Assembly (NCBI GenBank): GCA_019096065.1
Contig: JAGUCH010000001.1
Span: 682,001 to 746,000, forward strand
Origin: Paracyclopina nana
Lineage: Eukaryota > Arthropoda > Copepoda > Cyclopoida > Cyclopettidae
Direction: 5' to 3'
Length of the DNA stretch: 64,000 bases
In this document: positions 55,588-64,000 of the stretch, one piece after another
Position numbering within the stretch: the stretch's first letter is position 1
How the letters are laid out: each line of letters opens with the position of its first letter
The notes under the pieces: model-generated
The model's database searches: none
Seen by the model: the letters and a program-made list of their open reading frames with translations, nothing else
What the model was told of the DNA's origin: nothing
Made by a program: the position numbers and the translations under genes

Positions 55588-57503
55588 ATGACTCGATTGG
55601 CATATTGCACTGTGTGTGGTGACAAGGCAACTCGTCTCAGATATTCTCACTATGGTGCAGTGTCCTGTTTCTCCTGTAGGGCCTTTTTTCGCCGAGCCAT
55701 AGAGAAAAGTGCCAGTTATGTGTGCCAAAAAGACCACCAGGCTGGCTACATGTGTGTCATTAACATTCAAACGAGGAAAAAGTGTGCAGCTTGCAGATTC
55801 AACAAGTGCATCAGTGTTGGCATGAAACATGGCATCACTCCTCTATCAGCGGTAAGTTGGCCCCAAAGTACGATAATGATGCGATGCAGATGTTTTTCAT
55901 ATTCAATGTCCCGAAGTGAATTGTAAATAACTCCGAGCAAACTGATAGATGAGTGCAATGTCTGAAAAGCAATCAAGATTAAGCCAGAATGTTAAATGGC
56001 GTCACCTGCACTGAAAACAGTTGCGCTTGCTAGTAGGCAAAAAAGCCCTTGATTGAGATAATTTTGGACACTTCAAGGTCACATCTCCTCCCTTGTCAAG
56101 CAGCCATTTTGTTCAAAGTACTAATTTACCTGATTTAACTATTCGTTTTGAAAGGCTTATTCGCTAATCGACTAATGATGGCATGATGAATGATTGGCCA
56201 CAAATCATCCATGTGGCTGGATGTGAAATTTGTAAGTCTGAACTTATTGACTTTTCAGAGCAACTCCCCAAGTGGCAGCAGAGGTGATGACAGTCATGAA
56301 GACTTGAATGGCCTTCAGGGTGAGGCCTTGACAGAGAGCATTTTTGTCATACCAGTCAAGGACAATTTGGCCTCAATATCCCTGGATGAAATGGAGAGAA
56401 TTGCAGAGCTGTCAGAGCTGGACCGTTCCACAAGGATTTCCATTGGAGAGGCTTTACTCAACTCCTTGAATGACCAGCACAGGTTCTCCTGGCATTTCAT
56501 CAAGTCCTTTGTTTTGGCAGCTTTAACAGGGAGATGCCTGGAGTTTGCAGCTGTGGGCTGGGGCTACACAATGGGCATCAAAAAGTTGACCAGATACTCC
56601 ATGAGCATCCCAGAATTTGCTACCTTGAACAGCACTGAGCAAAAAGCTCTGCTCCTCAACAACTTGGACTCCATGTTCAACATCAAGGCTGGCTTCTTTT
56701 TCCAAACTGACAATGCCATTGGACTGGCTGAGCAATTGGAAAGATTCAGCATCTTTGACATCAGCAAACTTACCAGGTAACTCAATTTGGGCTGATGGCT
56801 TTGCTAAGGCTTCCCTGAAATTTGATAGGAGCCAGATTGAGGGGAGAAGTACATGCTTTGATCTACTTTCCAGCTGCAAGGAATGGATTCCTTTTGGTCA
56901 CATGCTAGAAAAGGTGGTCAAGGTGCCCAGTGTCAAGTGGAATCAGTTTTTTGTCACACCCTGGGCTAATAGTGTGGAACATGAGCGGAAATTCGAGTTT
57001 CTGGTCGACTGCCTAGGCCAATTACGCTTGGATCTTCAGTCAGCCTCCATTCTGCTCATTGTTGCCCTATTCAGCACTGAAGGCCTGACAAATAACCAAG
57101 ATTTCACCAGTGAGGTGATCACCAAAATCGGGTAAACTCATCTCCATTTCAAAATATAATATTTGTTTACATTATTAAAATGTAAACAAATCCAGCATGG
57201 CGCGCCGCGCCGTCACCAGCATGCTGTAAACATCAACAAAAACGATGTTTTGGCGGAAATTTTAATTCCTTGCTTGTTTATAGGCATTTGCAATTGAAAT
57301 TTTCCCGCCTGCTGTTTCGCTACTTATGTCATGCTCGGGGCATCGATGAGGCGCGAAATTCATTCCCCATGTACATGAAGATGCTGAAAAACCTGCGAGA
57401 AATGTCAGACATTATGAAGAACAAGACCATCAAAATATTCCCAGTGCCCACTGTGGAGCAGGAAATGAAAGTCCTCGACCTGGCAAAGATCCATGAAGAT
57501 TAA
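55588..57503 (+). CDS. nuclear hormone receptor with divergent P-box
   Basis: Exons 55588-55851, 56259-56776, 56829-57131 and 57284-57503 join in phase and give 434 aa. The two C4 zinc fingers start at once: CTVCGDKATRLRYSHYGAVS, then CFSCRAFFRRA, and the second finger CVINIQTRKKCAACRFNKC. The P-box region CFSCRAFF differs from the common CEGCKGFF and resembles the CxSCxAFFRR type seen in some invertebrate NR1J-related and other diverged receptors; I cannot place it in a subfamily. Exons 2-4 encode a helical ligand-binding domain (SWHFIKSFVLAALTG, WNQFFVTPWANSVEHERKFE) ending in RYLCHARGIDEARNSFPMYM. The 52-bp second intron is very short. It presumably acts as a ligand- or peptide-regulated transcription factor. 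Confidence 0.85.
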
Positions 57504-57979
57504 TAATTTATTATTATTAATGATTTATATTAGTATTACAAATTATTGTTTGAGTGGGTGGGTCAACTGATATGAATACATCATTTGCTGTTACTGTCTG
57601 AGGATGAATTTTGTTAGAAAAATACTTAAATGTGCCAATAATGACAAGCTTTCCCACTAGGTGGCTACAAGTGGCTGGTCATTAAATCCTGCATTCTGAT
57701 TGGCTGACAGTTTCAACAAGTCCCAATCAGCAGTGATTCACTAAAATAGAACCACTTCAATTATATTGGGTTTTGAGGTCACCATCCATCTGTGAAATCA
57801 TGTAAGCAAACATGCAATGTTTTCAAATGACTAGAGGATGTTGTTTATGACTAGCATTAATATGATGACGTCATAGGGAGACATTTGCAGCCTGCATTAA
57901 TTAACTAAAAGCTTGTCATCTAGGCACATATGAGACACAATGAAAGTCGTAATTTTCACTGCTGTTTCCTCCCTGAATC
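57504..57979. other. intergenic between receptor and LIM gene (convergent)
   Basis: No gene; AT-rich with simple TTA repeats just after the receptor stop. Both 3' UTRs fall here. Confidence 0.45.
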
Positions 57980-58990
57980 TTAGGCATTTTGTGGCTCTTC
58001 TCCTATGCCAACACAAGGTCCACAAACTGGCAAATCATCAATGGCATAAAAAGACTTTTGCCCCTCAAAAGTGCATTTGCAATCCTACAAAAACAACAAA
58101 ATAAAAAAAGAAATACTTTTAGTCATTTTTTTGCTAGTGGCACCTGCTGGCCTTTCAACTACACTATTTATGCATAATGGCCTCACTATGTACAACAACT
58201 GAGCTCAATTTGAAGGAAAGCTTTTTTCCCACTTACTCAATAAATAGTGCATTTATTTGCGTGACTTGCAAAAATAAAGGGCATCACATCATTAAAAGCT
58301 GCACTTACTTATCTAAACCTGATTCAAAGCCATTGTTCAACTTTATTTTTTATTGCCCAATGTCTGGAAAAAAGGTCTTTGTTTACTAAAGTGGCGCACT
58401 CACTGGGCGCGCAAATTAACACTTTGACTCACGCAACCTCTTCCAAACTTTTCAAAATTTTGTGCTCACCTTGCAAACAAAGCAGTTGACATGCCATTGA
58501 CCTCCCATGGCCTTCATGGTTCTGTCAGTGATGGGTTTGGAGCAGCCTTTGCACTTGGGAAGGACAATGTTTGTGTAGCATTTTTCACAGTAGGCTTGGC
58601 CTTCATTTTCATGGTAGCCCACATCAGCAATGGAAAAGTTCAAATTGCACCCAAAACAGCCAAAATGGTTGGAATGCCAAGTCTTGTCCAAAGCTCTCAC
58701 ACAGTCCTTTTTTATTTTTTTTTTAATATTTAAATTTCATTTTTTAATTTTTTTTTGGTTACCTCAGTAATGTAGTCATTGCATTTGGCACATTTGGGCA
58801 CAAATTTGGCCTTGTAGTGTTCTTCACAAAACAGCTGATCATCTTTGAAATAAACTGAGACATCTTTCAAATCTGTTGAGCATGCTGAGCATTTGAAGCA
58901 AGTGTCTTCATGGTACAGCCGACCTTTGGCCTTCATAGCCTGGCCTTGGATCTCTTTTAAGCAAAGGCCACAAGTTCTATCTTCTCCCAT
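57980..58990 (-). CDS. three-LIM-domain protein (CG31624-like)
   Basis: Exons 58990-58763, 58706-58470 and 58084-57980, all phase 0, give 189 aa made almost wholly of three LIM domains: CGLCLKEI...CEEHY, CAKCNDYI...CEKCY, and CKGCSKPI...CGPCVG. The spacing of Cys/His in each is canonical for two zinc ions. Length and layout match small three-LIM proteins such as Drosophila CG31624, relatives of the paxillin/Zasp LIM sets that bind cytoskeletal partners. The third exon was placed by the acceptor TTTTTGTAG|GATTGC and completes the third LIM domain before TAA. The first intron (56 bp) is a run of A rather than pyrimidines before its AG, which is unusual. An upstream coding exon cannot be excluded. 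Confidence 0.85.
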
Positions 58991-60056
58991 TTTTTTAAAA
59001 CTGCTGACTTCAGACTCCAAACTTGAAATGCTTCAATTCTCATATAAAAGGTGAGATGTACTTATTGTAATATCTGCCTCTCAGTTGGTAAATTCACTTT
59101 TCTATTTAAGCAAAGAAAAATAAGTTACTCAATCTGAATTCAACAGTGAAGAAAAGGGCGCGAAAATTCAAATTAAAAAAAACTTACCTACATTATTTTG
59201 AAGGTATTTCTCATTTTCTGTCTTGTTCTTTTGGAGCTTTTTTTGGCCCACTCGTGAAAATATAGCAGTGCCACGCCCCTATGCTAATTTGGCCTCCTTT
59301 CTGTGAAATTTGTGTACAAAACAGCCTTTTTGAGTAGCTGCTGGCCAAGCCGACTTGCACGTCACGACAGCTGACTTGTTGATCTTTTTTAAAGCTTTCT
59401 TTTTTGTACTTGATGCAAAGTGCAACGAAGAGCAGATATTTGGCTGCTTTTTTATAGGCCTAATGCTCAGCTTTGGGCATTACGAAATGGGCCGAAAATA
59501 CACTCCCAACTTCTAGCTACTTTCACCTTGAAATTCATTAATAAAATTATGAGACCAAATCTTGAATTGATTTTTTCAGTTATTTCTCAAGTTGAGCGCG
59601 CGCTTTGCCGGCGCGCTTTTATTTTGATTAACTTAAAAAGCTAAATAATGTTAATTTTTGACCCACATTTATTTTTTTAAAATATGTTATTTGCACTTAT
59701 TGTGGTTATGCTTTAATTTGATGGAATTCAATTTTCTTTTAGATATTTTCAGGATGTTTTTCTCGCGGAAATCTCAAATTTCATGACTGGAATTTTTTAA
59801 AGTGGATTTTCAAAGTAGATTTGAAAAAAAAATTAAAGCCATTAGCCTTACTGTAAAAAACTGTTTCTCTTCGTTTTTCCTCAAAGCTAAAATAGCATTA
59901 CAAAAAACCTTAATAATGTTTTATTTGCCAAAGCATATTTAATGTATTTATCCACACTCACCCAATTTGTCAATATTTAAAGTTCGCAATCACTTTGACG
60001 CAAGAACGAGGCCAAAAAAGTACGTTTATTTTCTGCCAGATATTTTTCCCAATTGA
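58991..60056. other. about 1 kb intergenic
   Basis: Probable promoter of the LIM gene next to 58991-59100 and 3' flank of channel gene F. A GC-rich inverted repeat (GCGCGCTTTGCCGGCGCGC, about 59599-59617) stands out; otherwise nothing is recognised. Confidence 0.4.
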
Positions 60057-62210
60057 TTATTTTGTCATTTTGGACATGACGTAATCAGAAAGTGTGCTCA
60101 AAATGTCGAAAAACGACAAGCCCAAAAATAAGCCCATTGAGCCTCCCACAGATCCTATCATGCCCGAAAAATCATAGAGCAAGTATTCCTGATGCAATAC
60201 AGAATATGCAGTTCTAAATCCGTACGAAACCATGCAGACTCTTGAGTTTCCAAAATCCAGTGAACTTTGCGTGCCCTTGTACTCCACAAATGAACAAGAT
60301 CTTGGACACCTTTGAATTGCAGCTTGTAGCTGTAGCATGAATAATGCATCATTCTCACACTCAGTATAATTGTCACCCAGAAGGTCAGCAAAGGGTTCTG
60401 AAGGTAGGTAATTCGTCATATTTATTCCTCAGTCAATAATCTTGCTTATCTTGCCGTGATATTCCATTTTATCGTTATGCTGAGTAACAGTCTATGCTCT
60501 GCTTATGATGTGCTACATTGCTTTATGTAGTGCAGCTTCAATGTACGCTTCAAGGCTCCTCGTTCTATGGTATGCTGCATCAGCAGTGATTTATGCTTCT
60601 ATTCTATCATTCTATCCTGTGCCGCACATCATTCTAGGCTGTGCCGCACAACATTCTATGCTGTGCCGCACATCATTCTATTTTATGCCGCACATCATTC
60701 TATGTTATGCCGCACATCATTCTTTGGCAAGCATCATTCTAAGATGTGCTGCTCATCATTCCATGTTTTGCTGAATGTTTCTATGCTGCACCGCACATCA
60801 TTCTATGCTGTGCCACAATCATTCTATGTTATGCTGCACATCATTCTATGGCAAGCATCATTCTAAGATGTGCCGCTCATCATTCCATGTTTTGCTGAAT
60901 GTTTCTATGCTGCGCCGCACATCATTCCATGCTTTGCCTCACATCATTCCATGCTGTGCCACAATCATTCTATTTTATGCTGCACATCATTCCATGCTTT
61001 GCCTCACATCATACCATGCTGTGCCGCTCATCATTCTTTGCTTTGCTTAACATCATTCCTACGTCATTTCTACGCTGTGCCGCTCATCATTCTATGCTGT
61101 GCCGCTCATCATTCTATGCTGTGCCGCTCATCATTCTATGCTGTGCCGCACATCATTCTATGCTGTGCCGCACATCATTCTATGCTGTGCCGCACATCAT
61201 TCTATGCTGTGCCGCACACCATTCTATGCTGTGCCGCACACCATTCTATGCTGTGCCGCACACCATTCTATGCTGTGCCGCACACCATTCTATGCTGTGC
61301 CGCACACCATTCTATGTTGTGCCGCACACCATTCTATGTTGTGCCGCACACCATTCTATGTTGTGCCGCACACCATTCTATGTTGTGCCGCACACCATTC
61401 TATGTTGTGCCGCACATCATTCTAATCACCCTGATACACCAGCTGTAACCCTTTTTAACTTTGATGATAAATATGAGAATTACTCGCTGGTGACGGGACA
61501 CAGGTTTGGTTGAGAAATGTTCTGCCTATGCAGTGGTAAGCAGTGGGATACTGCGATGTATCAGTGCACGTGCCTTTCAACCCCAGTTCAGTGGTCTCAT
61601 GCATTGTGAGTGAAATGTAGGGAACTTTGCTTCCACATTGCGATTCCACAGTGTATTCCAGCCCATCTATCCAAATGGGAGCAATCACTCCCAGCCTATT
61701 TTCAAAAGATGTGAAACTCACTCTGATTGGCAAAATATCAGACTGATTGACGTAATTCAGCGCAACATAGAAAATATCTCCAATGTTCTGCTTGTAATCC
61801 ATTCCAAGTGTGTAGCAAATCCCATTAAGAACTGTGGAGAATTCTTCCACCAAAATAAAGCTGCTTTTATATCTATTTTGACCTTTCTCCAAAGTCACAG
61901 AATCAGTGATATCATCTATGCAAATTAGGTTTTTTTACAAAGTTACCCAAAAGAAAAATTGAGGCCAATTTTTACTTAGTGTCAAGGTGAAATGCTGGTT
62001 CAATTTGTAAGCCGAATTTTCAATGCAAATAGTCACAGTTGGGCTTTTTCTTGGTCCAGGCTCAGATTTTGAGAGCATAAATGAGGTGTCTTTTCGGTCA
62101 AATTTCTCAAATACATCTTCCACATAGAAGCCAAACAAGAGAAGAAATGAGAGGAAAAGGAACATTTTCAAGCCAATTGCCAGTTGGTTTGACATATTTC
62201 TCCTTTCCAT
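60057..62210 (-). CDS. DEG/ENaC channel, gene F (more canonical)
   Basis: Exons 62210-61976, 61915-61484 and 60427-60057 join in phase to 345 aa. TM1 is MFLFLSFLLLFGFYVEDVF followed by SPTVTICIEN; exon 2 has GICYTL, a typical thumb-region motif of the family, and a cysteine pair CTDTSQYPTAYHC; exon 3 has CPRSCSF and the TM2 block IGSVGGSMGLFLGLSFFDI with GLS at the G-x-S filter. It is closer to textbook DEG/ENaC than genes A-E, and its introns differ in number and position, so it is a separate branch. The last acceptor (GACTGAG|GAATAA) has a weak pyrimidine tract. Its second intron is filled with a 22-bp tandem repeat. Confidence 0.8.
60600..61425. repeat. 22-bp tandem repeat in the gene F intron
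   Basis: Units of the type CATTCTATGCTGTGCCGCAC plus two bases; the run 61070-61425 is about 16 nearly perfect copies, flanked by looser copies back to 60600. Because 22 is not a multiple of three and the unit lacks stops on the plus strand, long spurious frames of up to 204 codons arise there. Confidence 0.92.
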
Positions 62211-62364
62211 GGTTTTGTGTGGACTATGCTGAATGAGAAGGGCAATTATGAACTCTCCTTAAAAGTCAACATTATCCATATTTAAAAAGTAGCCTACGTA
62301 AGTCATTACACGCTTTTAAAAATAGCTGTATTTCCGTTAACACCTTTCTGGTGCGTACTACTAA

Positions 62365-62450
62365 AATCCGCACACAACCGCAACTCTCCGCACACATCCG
62401 CAACTCTCCGCACGCATCCGCAACTCTCCGCACACATCCGCAAACTGCTT
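62365..62450. repeat. 20-bp minisatellite
   Basis: Four copies of CCGCACACATCCGCAACTCT upstream of channel gene F, the last one degenerate. Confidence 0.85.
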
Positions 62451-62785
62451 TACTCAACTCACTCAAATGTTAAAAAAAATATTTTTCAAATACATGTGTA
62501 GTTTTTTGAATATTTTTTTGAATGAGAGAAACGAAATTCAACTTACAAAATATTGTTTCAATGCACTTTAAAAATTGAAGCGCATAAGCCTAAGTGCTCA
62601 ATTGGAATTGATAGCTCATTATACTTTTCACAATTTTTAGCAATGCATTGCAAAATATGAATTTTCTTGATATTTTCACGAGTGGTTCTGTTGTGCTTTT
62701 TGTGCACAACACTGAAAACCATTAAAGGAAAACCGATGCTTATGTGCATCTAAAAGATAATGGATGATATAACCTTCATTTATTG

Positions 62786-62891
62786 TACCGATTGAGTCAT
62801 CAAAACCGGGTAAGCGCTATGGCCAATTCGGCCGGTTTATTTAGTGAGACAGTGCAGCCAGCGCATACCGTTTCTCATGACTCAATCGGTA
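62786..62891. repeat. imperfect long hairpin
   Basis: TACCGATTGAGTCAT (62786-62800) pairs perfectly with ATGACTCAATCGGTA (62877-62891). Pairing continues inward with gaps (CGGGTA with TACCG, GCGCT with AGCGC), leaving a loop rich in GGCC. It could be a small MITE or a structured RNA. Confidence 0.55.
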
Positions 62892-63606
62892 TAATTTATA
62901 AAGCACTATTATTTATCTAACATAAAGACGAGGCCAATTTTTTATTCTTGATTATTTCTTATTGTGTTGTGATTAGTTTAAAAGGGAGTGATTTATTGCG
63001 TTGTGTTGCGTTTTTGTGCTGTATTTAGTACGTGCAATGTTGGTTTTTATTGTTAGAGAGGTAACTAGATAAATGGCTTTTTATAATCAAATAATAAAAG
63101 ATGTAAAACTTTGCCCAGATTGGGCACTTTGGCCTTTAACAAAAGGCATTGCCCACATTTTACAAATTACTTCACATTTAGATTTTTAAGTGATTTTCCC
63201 CATTGATCTCGCCGATGTCTGACTGCGCATAATGTGTTAAAATGACCCACTGTGCACATTTATGAAAAATAAGTACATTTCACTTTTGATTGTGAAACAT
63301 TAGCTTTGTATTTTGAAGGCTCAAGTAATCCCAGTCGTTATAGCACACTCCTCGGACTCCTATTCTAATCAAGCTTCAATAACAAGCTAAAAGCTCCCGT
63401 TTTTACAACTTCCTCTTTTGCTGCTGTTGGCCTAATTTCTCCACCTTAATGCAGTTTGAAATGCTAATTGTATTCTTGTGTGTGTGCTCAGACTTGTCAC
63501 ATTATAGCAGTATATAGTAGCAGTGTTGCCATAATGGGTGTGAAGTTTTGACGTCATTTCCTTCTAAAGTTGGGCAACAGCAAAAAAAAGAAGAGTCTGT
63601 CTTGAA
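62892..63606. other. intergenic before the last gene
   Basis: No gene or repeat recognised. The promoter of the gene at 63607 should be here; no clear TATA box. Confidence 0.4.
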
Positions 63607-64000
63607 ATGGCAAGCACTGAGGACATAAGTGAGTCCAGGCAAAATCCAGGCAAAATTTCCAGGATTTTCTTTGGCAAGCCTGAAGAGGTAAAGCTTACAT
63701 CTTTAATTGAATGTATTTCTCAAATGTATTTTAGAGGGCAAGCACATTGGACTCATATGGGGCCCCATTGGCCCCTTCTTTGAACAGCTATAACCCAAGC
63801 TACCCTCCAACCAGTGGAAATTCAGGGTATGGCCCAAATCCAGGGAATACAGGCTACAACCCCAATCCTGGGTACAATGATCCAGGATACTTCCCCAATA
63901 CAGGCTTCAATGATGTATCAGGATACACCCAATTGGACTTGACTCTCAGATTAGGCCAGGCAGCCTTGATTGCCTTCATTATTCTGGCCATTGTCCTTGT
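63607..64000 (+). CDS. start of a membrane protein with a Pro/Gly/Tyr/Asn-rich head, cut by the window end
   Basis: Exons 63607-63687 and 63735 to beyond 64000 (phase 0). The head has irregular repeats of the form GYNPNPGY and PGYFPNTG, low-complexity sequence common in cytoplasmic tails of small tetraspan or adaptor proteins (PPxY-like SYPPTSG, NPSYPP). A hydrophobic segment begins at the very end (LIAFIILAIVLV), so the membrane part lies outside. The family cannot be named from this portion. Confidence 0.65.

Noticed and set aside
60505..61513. Long plus-strand frames rich in Cys and His (up to 204 codons)
   Set aside because: They follow from a stop-free 22-bp repeat inside an intron of the minus-strand channel gene, and they exist in more than one frame.

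Overview
The window is animal nuclear DNA, most likely from an arthropod. Genes are split by short GT-AG introns (often 52-60 bp), some start behind a TATA box, and the DNA is AT-rich with many tandem repeats. Gene content fits an arthropod: a local family of short DEG/ENaC (pickpocket-like) channels, two secreted neprilysins in tandem, a three-LIM protein like Drosophila CG31624, and a membrane-anchored hexosaminidase D. A crustacean or springtail is my guess; the sequence does not settle the species. All gene models are my own splice reconstructions: each exon join was checked for reading-frame phase, but none is supported by transcripts.

Layout. 0-2 kb: a trypsin gene and a broken copy of its last exon. 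2.7-7.3 kb (minus): the 5' part of ORC3, whose 3.8-kb intron holds a perfect 445-bp inverted repeat with TTAA ends, a tRNA-derived repeat and tandem repeats. 8.8-11.0 kb: an orphan first exon (minus) and RpS8 (plus). 11.1-18.2 kb (minus): five small DEG/ENaC genes, the last two a recent tandem duplication. 18.3-23.5 kb: a non-autonomous LTR retrotransposon in the arrangement LTR-body-LTR-body-LTR, with a 5-bp target duplication, inserted in the upstream part of the distal duplicate. 23.6-28.1 kb: ANKZF1/Vms1 (minus) and glyoxalase II (plus) share a 141-bp divergent promoter region; glyoxalase II ends 8 bp from a convergent coiled-coil gene. 28.4-30.0 kb: a secreted dipeptidase. 31.4-33.0 kb: a small secreted, prohormone-like protein whose intron is a 158-bp tandem repeat that copies the 3' splice site. 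33.3-38.1 kb (minus): hexosaminidase D. 38-45 kb: gene-poor, with a hAT-type MITE and a 2.4-kb satellite of 19-bp units with a 285-bp higher-order period. 45.3-47.7 kb (minus): a MORN-SET protein with a signal peptide. 48.9-54.7 kb: two M13 peptidases. 55.6-57.5 kb: a nuclear receptor. 58.0-59.0 kb (minus): a LIM protein. 60.1-62.2 kb (minus): a sixth, more canonical DEG/ENaC gene. 63.6 kb to the end: the start of a membrane protein.

The genes do not form one pathway. Secreted or cell-surface products are over-represented (trypsin, six channels, dipeptidase, prohormone-like protein, type II hexosaminidase, MORN-SET protein, two neprilysins), interspersed with housekeeping genes (ORC3, RpS8, ANKZF1, glyoxalase II). 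The most unusual structures are the array of covarying hairpins in the LTR-element leader, the intron built from repeated splice acceptors, the signal-peptide-bearing MORN-SET protein, and the perfect TTAA-bounded palindrome.
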